Positions 37,987-48,950 of a stretch of 64,000 bases of DNA are shown one piece after another. Under the pieces are notes generated by a model. It was not told where the DNA came from. It did not search any database and was given only the letters and a program-made list of their open reading frames with translations. The position numbers were made by a program, and so were the translations under genes. The DNA is from Phaeosaccion multiseriatum (lineage: Eukaryota; Ochrophyta, other classes). Location: assembly GCA_965112735.1 (NCBI GenBank), contig OZ218962.1, positions 2,728,001-2,792,000 of the forward strand, given 5' to 3'. Within the stretch, counting starts at the first letter, position 1; each line of letters begins with the position of its first letter.

Positions 37987-38630
37987 ATGCAGCGCACCCT
38001 CTCTATCATGGGCTCTGCGACGGCATTGGCGCTTTTGCTTCTAGCCTCGGCATCCCATGCCTTCATGACACCATTACACACACCACAGCGAGCCGCAGGA
38101 GGAGCAGCAGGAGGAGCACGAGGAGGAGGAGGAGGGGCAGTAGCAGTAGACACAAGAGCAGCAACAGCAGGAGCAGCAACAGGGGCGGGGAGGGCTCGAA
38201 ATGTTGACGAGCTGTGCAGGAGAGGCTCTGCGCTGGCTTTGGCTTCCGCGGTGGACTCGGAGGTTCCTCTTAATGTGAGCCCCCCAGAGAAGGAAGGAGG
38301 AATGTAGTGTGTTGGCCCACCCACATCAAGGATGACATGATAGCTCATAACGAAGAGGAAATGAAGGGGGAAGGGGGGGGGGTGGAGGGCGAAGCGAGGG
38401 GAGAAGGGTGCGCAGAAGAAGGACTGACCGTCGGGGAAGTGTCTGTGAGCGTGTTTGGGTGCTGTGGGCGGAGGGCAGAGGGTATAGCGAAGCCTTCCGT
38501 AAAGGAGGCTGTCCGACGCATGCCGACGATGGGGCTCCGATTGGATGTCCTCCTCTCCGTGCTACTCTGTCCCCCTCATGCTCCCTCCTCTTTGTGCCCC
38601 GTTCCGCCCAACAACACAATCTCTCTCCCT

Positions 38631-38661
<31 letters not shown>

Positions 38662-38703
38662 GCCCGCACGCACCCGCACGCACTCATACACACACACACA
38701 CAC

Positions 38704-38743
<40 letters not shown>

Positions 38744-38807
38744 GCCCGCACGCACCCGCACGCACTCATACACACACACCCACACCCACACCCACACACA
38801 TGTGCAC

Positions 38808-38872
<65 letters not shown>

Positions 38873-39249
38873 AGGCTGCCCGGCAGGAGTGCCTCTACGA
38901 TATGGTCTATGTGGAGCGCCTCCCCGACGAAGTCATCACCACGAGCGGCCTCCTCCTGCCCACTAAGCAAGATCCCCGCCTCCATGTCGGCAAGATCCTC
39001 TCCATCGGACCAGGGCGAGAGGGAGAAGGGGGCTATGTGACTGAGCCTGCGGGGATTAAGGTCGGCGACCTTGTCTATCTCAAGGACCCTTGGGGCATTG
39101 GTCCGCGTGACGACGAGTTCTCAGGGAGAAAGTTCTCCTTTGTCAAGTACGAGAGCATTTGTGCAGTGGTGCCCGACGAGGGAGGAGCGTACGAAGAAGC
39201 GGCGAGGAAGAGCGGAGCCATGATGGAGGCTGAGCCCGGCTTTGATTAA
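37987..39249 (+). CDS. Plastid-targeted chaperonin-10 (GroES family)
   Basis: Two exons, 37987-38274 and 38875-39249 (220 aa). Residues 1-25 form a signal peptide (hydrophobic [12 protein letters not shown]) ending S-H-A before Phe26. This A/F cleavage context with a following Ala/Arg/Thr-rich transit peptide is the bipartite plastid signal of secondary red-lineage algae. Residues about 98-215 are one Cpn10 domain: [45 protein letters not shown] and [13 protein letters not shown]. GroES rings cap the Cpn60 folding chamber. Plant Cpn20 has two such domains in tandem; here only one is present. The intron is 600 bp, and a long (CA)n ends at the acceptor CACCAG. Confidence 0.93.
38630..38872 (+). 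repeat. (CA)n microsatellite against the Cpn10 intron acceptor
   Basis: CA runs mixed with CGCACGCCCGCACG blocks (one block duplicated at 38657 and 38739), ending directly at the splice acceptor. The intron therefore lacks an ordinary C/T-only pyrimidine tract. Confidence 0.9.
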
Positions 39250-39634
39250 TTAAAATTAAAGATGGAGAGGGAAGGGAAAGGGGGAGGGGGGGGGTGTTTT
39301 CTCTTGGAGTAGGAGAGAGAGGGCAGGGGAGAAGAGAGGGGTGTGGAGAGTGAGTAGAGACGGTGGGGGGGGGGGGGGGGGGGGGGGCCGGACTACGAGC
39401 ACGGGCGCGATTTGGAAAGTAGAATGAATATGGAGTTCTCGTCTATGGGTGTTGTGGTTTTGTTGTTGTTCAAGCAAGAGGCGGCCCGCGCTGGATGCAG
39501 CAGGTGGAGACACGGCACAGCTGGCCGGGCTTATTCCTCACCCTCACAGAGCGCCGTTTGTGAGGAGGCCTGGCAAGGGCAGTGATACTCTCTGGAGAAG
39601 GATGGTCGGAGAAGCGGCAGCAGCAGCAGCAGTA

Positions 39635-39648
39635 GCAGTTGGTGATAC
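39635..39648 (+). repeat. Dispersed 14-mer GCAGTTGGTGATAC
   Basis: Exact copy, preceded by a CAG run, in non-coding sequence. Confidence 0.8.
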
Positions 39649-40146
39649 AAGAAAACCTTAAGAGCAGCAGACACACAAACAAGTCCAGCAATGGCAAATG
39701 AATGCTCTATTGTTGAACTGTTTTACCATGGTGACTACCCTCATATTGGCCCTCATATTGGAGAGAAGACGCGACGACGCGCTTCAGCCTTGTCTTTTCT
39801 CACCGCCGGGCCACCGACACACGCCTTCACACCCGCCTCGCACTGCTATACTGCTACACACGCACATTCTTTTGCTTCTTTCCCCCTCTCCTCCTTTGCT
39901 TTATACCCTCCTTGAACTGCTACACTGCTACACATATACATATTTTGCTTCATACCCTCCTTGAACTGCTATACTCCTACACATACACATATTTTGCTTG
40001 GCGCCGCTCGCTACATACAAGCACACGGAGTCTTGCTGCCCCTTCGCTTCAACACGCCTCCCCCCACCCCGCACCGGCTCGGAAACACAAGTCCAACGCG
40101 GGCAAAAGCGATATGCCTTACGTCACTAACTGTAAGGAGGCGTCCG

Positions 40147-40168
40147 CTTACAGTTACGTAACTGTAAG
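40147..40168. other. Perfect 22-bp palindrome
   Basis: Arm CTTACAGTTAC followed by its exact reverse complement. Near copies of the right arm with flank (CTGTAAGGAGG then CGTCCGC or GGTCCGC) occur at 40130 and 40162. Confidence 0.85.
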
Positions 40169-40770
40169 GAGGGGTCCGCCTTAGATCGGTGATGAGGTTT
40201 CGAAAGTGGGGTGGACTTGTGGTCCATCCACTGTCATCCTCCCGAAGCCCCCTGCACCCCAGGGCTGAGCTGCAAACAGATGCGGAAGCCTCCACGCCAC
40301 GCATTTTCTCTCCTGAGTGTATCTTTCTCCCCCGCCTCTATTTTCTGCTACCCTACGATACCCTCTATCGCACACACACACATACGTAATACTTACTTAA
40401 GTTGATTTCTGTAAGTCAATATAATCCCCCTCCAAACGAGAGGCATGCTACTCTATACACCAAACCCCGTTGTGGCTGACCGATGATGAAGGGCATAAGA
40501 TGGATCACAGATGGATCACATAGAGTCAATTGCCTCCCCTCCTCTCCGGGCTCCCCGGTGTCTTCCTTTCCCCCATCTGCCTCCCTCTTCCCTGTCTCTA
40601 CACAAACACACTTATACACACCTACCCACCCACACACACACACACCCACAAACACAACCACACGCACACAACCACACCCACATGTACACCCATACACACC
40701 CACACATGATCCAAAAACATCCACATACACCCCGCCACACATGCCACCACCACCACAACCACCCCACGGC

Positions 40771-42587
40771 TCACTCTACGAGAGGAGGAGGTCCATCATC
40801 ATCATCCTCATCCTCATCCTCATCATAATCATCTTCGTAGTCTCCGTGCCTCTTCCCACCACCCTTGCTCTCCTCCACGCCCTCGTCGTCCTTGCCCTCC
40901 TCCTCGTCATCACGCTCAAGCGTATACCGCTCGTAGTAAATGGCCGCACAAACCCCCCCGCTCTTCCTCCTGCGCTCCCTCACCCCCCGGGGGATTTTGA
41001 GCTTTCGCAGGGTGCTCTCGTAGCCACACACTCGTTTGATACCGTGGGGCAAACGCGTGGTGTGGCGGTACTGCCCGCCGAAGCTGAGGTACTCGAGGTG
41101 GCGAGGCAAGGCCAAGGGGTGTGAGTAAGAGCGACCCAACCAAAGGGAGCGAAGAGAGTGGGGCAGTTCCAGGGGCCAATTGTAGACGGCATCATCCACA
41201 AAGTAGAGGCGGTTCAGGCCCTCAGGCAGGACCAGTGGAAGGTCAAAGGCACGGCCCAGGTTCAGCACCTTTGGGGGGGGGGGTTATGGGGAAGGACGGA
41301 ACAGATAGAGGGAGGGAGGGAGGGAGGGAGGGAGGGAGGGAGGGAGGGAGGGAGGGAGGGAGGGAGAGAGGGAGGGAGGGAGGGAGGGAGGGAGGGAGGG
41401 AGGGAGGGAGGGAGGGAGGGAGGGAGGGAGGGAGGGAAATATAAGCCGATCTTCGATTTGGGCACACACAGAGAGAACAGAGAGAGAGGGAGGGGAGGGG
41501 GGGGGAGCTGCGCAAAAAACGCCTCATCCTAAACGAGGGGGGAGGGGAATGAGAAGAAGCAAACAACATGGACCCAATGGAGACTGGTGCATGGCTTCAT
41601 TTTTTTGGTCTCCTTACTACTCTGTACTAACCTTGAGAGTGGCAGGCAGAGGCAGGGCGTGTGCGAAGTGCCCCTTGCTTGTAAAGGACTCAAGGCCAGG
41701 AGGAAGGGTTACAGATTGATCGAAGCGTCTCCCGAATACGACGTGTTTAAGGCTGAAGGGGAGGTCCACTGACTGATCGAAATCGTCGCCGAATGTCACC
41801 TACAGCAGCACAGGGAGGGAGGGAGGGAGAGAGGGAGGGAGAGAGGGAGGGAGGGAGGGAGGGAGGGAGGGAGGGAGGGAGGAACGGAGGTAGAGAGGGA
41901 GGGAGTGATTGAGAGGGCGACCACATGCGTCACTCCATTACCCTATCCTGTCATACTATTACCCTATCCTGTCATACCCTACCCTACCCTACCCTACCCT
42001 ACCCTACCCTACCCTACCCTACCCTACCCTACCCTACCCCACCCCACCCTACCTTACCCTACCCTAGCCTACCCTATCCTACCCTGCCCTATATCCTACC
42101 CTACCCTATACCCTGCCCTATGCTACTCTCAACGCACCTTTGTGAGGCTCGGAGGCAGCTCCACAGGCTGATTGAAACAATGACCAAATTCAAGCTCTCT
42201 CAGGCCTTCAGCGCGGAGCAGGTTGATGCTCTGATTGAAACAATGGCCGAATTTGACCTTGTTGTTGTGGACATTCAAACGGAAAGGGGGGCGAGGGCAA
42301 GCACAAATGGGGGGCACCGGGGAAGGTCCCAAGGGGGTCAGCGCGTGAATTCATGTACATGATCGCCTCATCATCGGTACTGGCGCGACTGAGAGAGGTG
42401 GGACTCACTCGAAGAGAAGAAGCACAAGCGGTAGGGAGGGACAGAGGCGGAGCGAGGGATGAGAAGGGGTGGGGGCAGGAATGCAGACGTCCTGAGTGTT
42501 GAAACAGCCATTCAAACCCCCACGCCATCCTTCCTTGCTTGATTCCCACCGGGACCCCTCGCCAGCGTTTTTCTCAGCTTGCAGTCC

Positions 42588-42640
<53 letters not shown>

Positions 42641-44508
42641 CGCCCTCTCTCTCTTCGTCCCTCTTCTGTCCCTCTTTCCCTCACCTTCTTGAGCATTGTA
42701 CCTGACGGCAGCTCCACTTCGTGGTTGAAAGAGTGCCCGAATTCGAGCTCCTCTAGACTGTGGGGCAGGCGCGTGCCTGGTTGATGGAACATGTGACCGA
42801 ACTTCAACTTGCGCAGACCAGCAGGCAAGTCAGTGCGCACACCAATTGACGCGTACGCTGCGATCATGTCGGAGTGTGCGTCGTCGTTCATCACCTGCCA
42901 TCCGGCAAGGGGGGCGATGTCCACCATGTGGTTCTCCACTATCCAAGCGGGTCCAAAGGGGGCTTGAGGCAACACCTGTAGAGCACCACCACCACCACCA
43001 CCACCACCAGTTGCTGCTGCTGCTGTGGCTGCCGCTGCCTCTTGCGCTGCCGCTACTGCTGCCTCTCTCGCAGCCTTCCTGTCCTTCTCGCTTCGAAGGT
43101 CCTGATTGAAATGGTATCCAAACTCTAACACCTCCAGCTTCTCGGGCAAGGCCGTTGGCCTGTTGTAACTATACCCAAATACGATTTTCTTGAGCGAATG
43201 GGGCAGGTGGACAGAAGAGTCAAAGTTGGCGCCGAACTCGACTGTCTCTAGCCAGGCAGGGAGGGTCACATGCTCGTTGAAGTAGTCTCCGAAGTTGATG
43301 TGCTTGACCGAGCGAGGAATGAGTGTGAGGGCCTCCCGCACCATATCCTCGTCTACTCGCATGCCCTCGTTGGAGAGGGGCCTGTCCGCCGTCTCTGTGT
43401 AAGACACTCCGAGACGCACATGGTGCACAGGAAAGCGCCGGCGCACCTCTCTGATCTGCCGGCCGCCGTTCACCCATGTACTGTTGCTTGCTCTTCCTCC
43501 CCAACCATCACCACCACCACCACCACCACCACCACCACCATCACCATCACCGTCTTTTTCTCGTCCCGCGATTGCTGGTCCTGTTGCTTCAGCCCCACTC
43601 TTTGTTGTGCCCATACTCTTGCTATCTCTCCTCTGTCCGCTACTGCCCCCGCCTCGCTGCTGCCTCCCTTCCTCTCCCCCTTCGCTCCTGTCGTCGCCCT
43701 CCTCGCTCCCTTCGTCCCTCTCCTCTTCCTCCCGCTGCTGCTGCTGCTCCTGCTTCTGCCTGGCTAGAAGTATGTGCGGCGCGTGGTGCAGCAGGTCGCT
43801 CGCAGTATACGAGTCGTCATCCCTACGGAGACGGTTGAACGCCTCCCACTTCCTACCCGTCCTTTCGACGACGGGAACACCCCCACCTCCGGCCACGCTG
43901 CCAGCGCTGCTGCTGCCAACGGTGCTGCTGCCTGCCTCAGCCACGACAGGGTCGCTCTCTTCTGGCACGTCCAACGACCCATGACCATCATCATCCCCAC
44001 TGCTGCCAAGACTGCAATCTTCGCTGTCCCCATCATCGTCGCTACTGATACACTCATCCTCACTATCCTCCTCCGGCTCCTCCAATCCCAGCATCATTTG
44101 CGTCAATCGGAGCCTCACGGGTGCACTCATCAGGCAGTGGATGACCAACACGCGTGAGGACGCGTCATCCAGATCTTTACACAGCCCCCATGTTGCCTTC
44201 TGGTGACCAAAGGCCTGAGACAGCACTTCCAGCACCCTCCGACCGTCTCCGGTGTAGCTGGCAGTGCCATTGCCGCACACATCCTTTTCCAGAGAAAAAC
44301 CTCTTGCCCCCGTGTAACCACGCGCAGCGGCCGAATCAGAGTCTAGTCGCATGCCGGCTCCGTCACTGCCCCATATGCGCATGCCAAGATCCAGTGAGTC
44401 CCACTTGCACCCTGCCGCGCCAGCACTTCCCACGCCCACGCTGCTGCTCTGGCTGTCGGTGCTGCTCGTGCTCACTCCCTCTTCTCGAGGAGCCAGCTGA
44501 TAGCTCAT
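40771..44508 (-). CDS. FNIP-repeat protein 2
   Basis: Four exons: 44508-42685, 42257-42138, 41799-41632 and 41268-40771 (869 aa; all introns phase 0, each cut between repeats just before V-x-F-G). The N-terminal region (about 1-200) is Ser/Asp/Glu-rich and shares RVLVIHCLMSAPVRLRLTQM with FNIP protein 1. FNIP-type repeats start at about residue 355 (PRSVKHINFGDYFNEHVTLP) and continue to exon 4, where they degrade (LRSLWLGRSYSHPLALPRHL). An Ala/Gly-rich insert (GCx repeat, 42985-43080) interrupts the array. The C-terminus is very acidic (about 40 residues of Asp/Glu). Probable LRR-like solenoid for protein binding; function unknown. No signal peptide. Confidence 0.88.
41309..41436. repeat. (AGGG)n in FNIP-2 intron 3
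   Basis: About 32 AGGG units (CCCT on the coding strand) between exons 3 and 4. Confidence 0.95.
41973..42120. repeat. (TACCC)n telomere-like pentamer, FNIP-2 intron 2
   Basis: About 16 perfect TACCC units, then degenerate copies. Read on the minus (coding) strand this is TAGGG. It lies inside an intron, not at a chromosome end. Confidence 0.9.
42587..42638. repeat. (CT)n in FNIP-2 intron 1
   Basis: About 26 CT units. Confidence 0.95.
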
Positions 44509-45327
44509 GTTTTTCGTTTCCTTGTCCTGCCGCCGGCGCCGCCCCCCCCCGGCTCTCCGTGCTGCTGCTATCTCACTATCTTTCTTTCCCCACCTCCTCT
44601 CCCACCCCACCCCCGGTTCTGCTTCGCAAGCAGGAAGGCCTGTTCTTGTTGAAGGACCAGGGACGCGGTTTCTCCCTCCTTCCTTCCCCCCCTCAACCTC
44701 TATACTTCCTTCGATCTTCCTTCCCCCCTTTCGGGATCGGGGCGAGAAAATGAAAGGAGATCTTAGACCGAAGAGGGGTGGGGAGAGATTACACCCCGCA
44801 AGTACGCAGTGCACCCTGAGATACCGGCGGTAGCCTCCTTCTGGCTGGCTTGTGCCTTCTTCTTCTTTTTTTCCTTCTCTCCTGTTAGGCCCGTTCTTCT
44901 GTTTCCTTTTTTTTTTTTTTTTGGAGGTTTTCGACCCCCACATTCGCGACAGCGCGCTATCGCCCCCCCCCGCCCCCGCCCCCGATAGCGGATAGCGGAT
45001 CGGCTGGCGCCGGCGATAGCGGATAGCGCGCTATCGGCCACCGGCCTATGGGGGATAGCGGATCGGCTGGCGCCGGCGATAGCGGATAGCGCGCTATCGG
45101 CCACCGGCCTATAGCGGTAGCGGATAGCGGATAGCGTGTCAGGGGTCGATCCCGTAAGGTGTTGTGCTTACAAAACTCAACATAAACACCCACAGCCTAT
45201 TCTACATTCGAGACGAGAGCCGAGCCATATGACGAAGGAAGAAGGTTGGTTGTCTCTGATGTTGATTTGCTTGTTGAGGGGGTCTTGGCTGTAGCTTGTA
45301 CTTGTGTGTGGATTCAGTTTGTTCATT
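44509..45327. other. Tandem spacer with GC-rich palindromic repeats
   Basis: Upstream of FNIP-2 and downstream of RABL2 (both minus). A T-tract lies at about 44908-44923. From about 44945 to 45145 there are two tandem copies of a roughly 63-66-bp unit containing GATAGCGCGCTATC, a perfect palindrome, with further GATAGCG units on both sides. No gene seen. Confidence 0.6.
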
Positions 45328-45449
45328 TCACGTGTCGAGGAGGTTGAGGGCCTCCTCCATAAAGTCGTTGCCGCTCTTTTTGTACTCCAATCCCGCCTTA
45401 ATCGCCTCTTCGAACACCTGTGGAGGGGGGGAGAGAGGAGAGGAGAAAC

Positions 45450-45484
<35 letters not shown>

Positions 45485-46605
45485 GGAGAGAGAAAGAGAG
45501 CGAGAAAGAGAGAGAGAGGCAGAGCGAGAGGAGAAAAGATAGAAAAAAGAAGAGAGAAAAGAGAAAGAGGTGGAGAGAGAGAGAGCAAAGGGGAAGAGCG
45601 AGAGGGAGGGAGGGGAAGGGGGGGGGGTTGGCGGGTTGGCGTAGGTGTAGAGGGGGGGAGGTGAGGAGGAGGTGTTCAAGCGTACTCACCGCCCCCATCT
45701 CACCCCCTCTCCTCTCCTCCACCGCTCTCGTTCCACAGACGCACCGACGCACTTCATTCGATAAAGACACACACATATGTGTGCACCCACCCACTCACTC
45801 CCTCCCTCACTCACTCACGCACTCACTCACTCACGCACTCACTCAGGCACGCACTCACTTTGACTACGTTGGTTCCGTCGGCTGCTGAGACGAAGAAGAA
45901 AGGCAAGTCGTGCTGTTGTGCAAACTTGAAGCTCTTCTTGGTGACGTTATAATCCTGTCAGAGTGGTGATACAGTCAACAAAAGTAAGAATGGAGACGAA
46001 CAGAGGGAGGGAGAGTACATGTCCACGTTCTTGCTCCTTCTCCACTCCCTCCTGCCCCTCCTTCCCTCTTTCCGTCTTGCTCCCCACAGGGTGCCCCCGT
46101 CCATCTTCCCTTGTCACTTTGTCCGTCCGTTGGTCCGTTCTGATAATTTTCTGCGCCGTCCCATCATCATCCGCGCCTCTAAAGTCTAATCGCTAAACGA
46201 TTTGGCTCCTCACCCCTTGAAGCTTGTGTTATCCTCACTCACCACATCTACTTTGTTGGCCACGAGTACGCAAGGGACGCTCTCACAATACTGCCGCAGC
46301 TCGTTGTACCACTGGGAGAGGTTCTTATACGTGGTCTGGAGGCATACGGGCATACGGGCATAAATTGGGAATACGTAAGGGGTGGGGCCACGCACGCAGT
46401 TGTTTAGGAGGGTCAGGGTCAGGGTCAGAAGTCAGAGTCGGGCTCTTTCCCCAACCCACACACGTGTTTCAGAACACAAGTCCCACACCCATGTGAGTCC
46501 TGGAGCTGCATCGAGCGCAGGACAGGTGAGGAGTGGGGGGGGGGGGGGGCGGGCACGGAACACCAGACTAGATCGGCATCCTTTACTCTCCCGTTCATTG
46601 CATTG

Positions 46606-46637
<32 letters not shown>

Positions 46638-48384
46638 AAGAAGAAGAAGAAGAAGAAGAAGAAGAAGAAGAAGAAGAAGAAGAAGAAGAAGAAGAAGAAG
46701 AAGAAGAAGAAGAAGAAGAAGAAGAAGAAGAAGAAGAAGAAGAAGAAGAAGAAGAAGAAGAAGAAGAAGAAGAAGAAGAAGAAGAAGAAGAAGAAGAAGA
46801 AGAAGAAGAAGAAGAAGAAGAAGAAGAAGAAGAAGAAGAAGAAGAAGAAGAAGAAGAAGAAGAAGAAGAAGAAGAAGAAGAAGAAGAAGAAGAAGAAGAA
46901 GAAGAAGAAGAAGAAGAAGAAGAAGAAGAAGAAGAAGAAGAAGAAGAAGAAGAAGAAGAAGAAGAAGAAGAAGAAGAAGAAGAAGAAGAAGAAGAAGAAG
47001 AAGAAGAAGAAGAAGAAGAAGAAGAAGAAGAAGAAGAAGAAGAAGAAGAAGAAGAAGAAGAAGAAGAAGAAGAAGAAGAAGAAGAAGAAGAAGAAGAAGA
47101 AGAAGAAGAAGAAGAAGAAGAAGAAGAAGAAGAAGAGAGAAAAGCGGCCGTGTGAGCTACTACTAGGCGCTACTTCCCACTTTCCACTCCCCCCGTACCC
47201 ACTCCCCTCTGTCCACTACCCACTACGTGCTGCCCCACTGCCTCACTCCCCAATCTCTACTCCCCACGACCCTGCTCCCACACTCCCACACTCCCACGCT
47301 CCCTCACTCCCTCACTCCCTCCTCCCGTCTACCCATTCTCCATTCCACACTCCCCCGTACCCACTCTCCACTCCCTCCCTCCCTCCCTCACTCCCTCCCT
47401 CCCTCCCTCCCTGACTCCCTCCCTCCCTCCCTCACTCCCTCCCTCCCTCACTCCCTCCCTCCCTCCCTCCCTCCCTCCCCCTCTACCCACCTTCCTGGTC
47501 ACGTCAAACACAAGTATACAGCAGTGAGCCCTGTAGTAGTACGACGGGTGCATGCTACTAAACCGCTCCTGCCCCGCTGTGTCCCAAAAGTCGACCTTCG
47601 CTTCCGTCCCATCCTCAAGCTGTGCGTGCTTCCGAAACAGCGTCAGAGCGTACGTGGACAGCTGAGCAGCATTCCCAAGGGAGGGAGGTAGGAAGGGAGG
47701 AGGGAGGGGAGTGAGGGGAGGGAGGGAGGGAGGGAGGGAGGGAGGGAGGGGGGGACTCGTAAGGATTTTCGAGGGATAGAGTGCATGAATTCCATCGGAG
47801 AATATCCTGGAGGCAGAAAGAAACCAACTCGAATCAAGTAAAGCAAAGCTTACAGGTTGGTGTGGGGATTGATGGCAGTCGATGGCGGTGGGTCCTGACC
47901 CTCCCCGACGAGCAGCCGGTCCTCCCTGCCCCCTCACTCGATCCCTTACCTGTCTTGGGTTGTACTCATCCATGAGATACCTCTCCACAAGCTTCGACTT
48001 TCCCACGGCGGAGTCTCCTAATAATATGACCTGAGGGTAGTCGGGTCGTAGTAGAGACAATCGACGAGAACATTGGGTGGGAGGGGAAGAGGTGAGGAAG
48101 TCAGTGTTCAGGAGCCTGGGAGCCAGAAGGCTCAGGACCTCCTTCTGCGGTGAGTACTGGAGGCAGGCATTGACTTCTCCAGCATCGTCAAGGGAAAGTG
48201 CTGCCAGCCCCCGCCCGGATTGGCGTCTCCATGTCTCATCCCCCCCGCCGCCGGCTCGGCTCGTCCGGCTCTCTTCCCCTGTCCTCGTTGCAAAACCACC
48301 ATGACCTCCACGCACCTTCACATCGGGGTCTTCTAGCTCGTCTTCTACCTTGCCGTCCTCTCGGCCGGCCTCTTTCCCCTCCAT
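45328..48384 (-). CDS. RABL2: RAB-like GTPase 2
   Basis: Six exons: 48384-48316, 48030-47950, 47661-47491, 46335-46243, 45954-45859 and 45417-45328 (199 aa, all introns phase 0). G1 GDSAVGKS (28-35), G3 WDTAGQ (76-81), G4 NKVD (134-137), G5 SAAD (161-164). RABL2-specific stretches are clear: [49 protein letters not shown] and [11 protein letters not shown]. There is no C-terminal prenylation cysteine, as expected for RABL2. The family drives release of intraflagellar-transport trains at the ciliary base and is absent from most non-ciliated lineages, so the organism probably has a flagellum at some stage. Intron 3 carries the largest repeat of the window. Confidence 0.95.
46608..47136. repeat. 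529-bp pure (AAG)n tract, RABL2 intron 3
   Basis: About 176 uninterrupted AAG/GAA units on plus, TTC on the coding strand, with no visible interruption. The poly-Arg frame over it is an artefact. Confidence 0.97.
47366..47480. repeat. (CCCT)n, RABL2 intron 3 near the donor
   Basis: CCCT units with CACT interruptions, about 10 bp inside the donor on the minus strand (GGGA on the coding strand). Confidence 0.85.
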
Positions 48385-48667
48385 CTCCCCTTCCTTTGCT
48401 CACTGCCTTGACCTTGCCCAGTAGCCTCTCCGCTCCTGTATCTCTCGCCCCCCCTCCTCACCCCTTCGTAGAGGAAGGACCTTCCACACCTCCTCTTCCA
48501 CAGGGCGATTCCAGGGAGGATCTGCCAGGGAGGTAGAAGAGGGTTGGAAGGGGGGGGCTTCTGTGATTCGATTCCGTTGTCGACCTGCTTTTGCTCGACG
48601 GACTGCGGATTGGTTCCCTCCCTGCAGCAGCAGCAGCAGCAGCAATAGCAGTAGCAGCAGCGGCAGC

Positions 48668-48711
<44 letters not shown>

Positions 48712-48950
48712 AAAAAGAAGCAACAGCAGCACACTAACGGCTTGGGGAACTTGCTTAGGACAAGGGCTTGCTTACGACAGGGCCGACCTCCCTCTATCCA
48801 AATCTACTCACGTCTTTTTCCCTTGGCTCCTGCTGCTTAGGCAGGGTTCCTTCCTTGCTCTCCGTTGGTGGTGTGCTGCTCTTGGCCCGAGTCAGAGAGG
48901 GGAAAGAGGGAAGAAAAGGGACGGCGTAGCGCGTGAAAACAACAAGCGCG
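48385..48950. promoter_or_regulatory. Divergent spacer RABL2 / SNF2 with (CAG)n
   Basis: 566 bp between divergent ATGs, containing CAG repeats at about 48625-48710. The poly-Leu/Cys ORFs here are repeat artefacts. No core promoter motif placed. Confidence 0.45.

Larger units (their letters stand above)
39250..40770. other. Convergent intergenic region with repeats, no gene seen
   Basis: Holds a run of 23 G (39365-39387), one copy of the dispersed 14-mer (39635-39648), a roughly 52-bp tandem duplication at about 39904-40000 (CCTCCTTGAACTGCTA repeated), a perfect 22-bp palindrome at 40147-40168 and a CA-rich patch at 40609-40700. Short ORFs show no protein-like pattern. Confidence 0.5.

Noticed and set aside
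41973-42120. Chromosome end
   Set aside because: Coding exons of one gene lie on both sides of the TACCC array, so it is internal.
45125-45150. tRNA T-arm-like sequence GGGGTCGATCCC
   Set aside because: No acceptor stem, anticodon arm or D-arm could be folded around it.
46603-47166. Poly-Arg protein of 187 aa
   Set aside because: It is the AAG microsatellite read in one frame and lies inside a RABL2 intron on the other strand.
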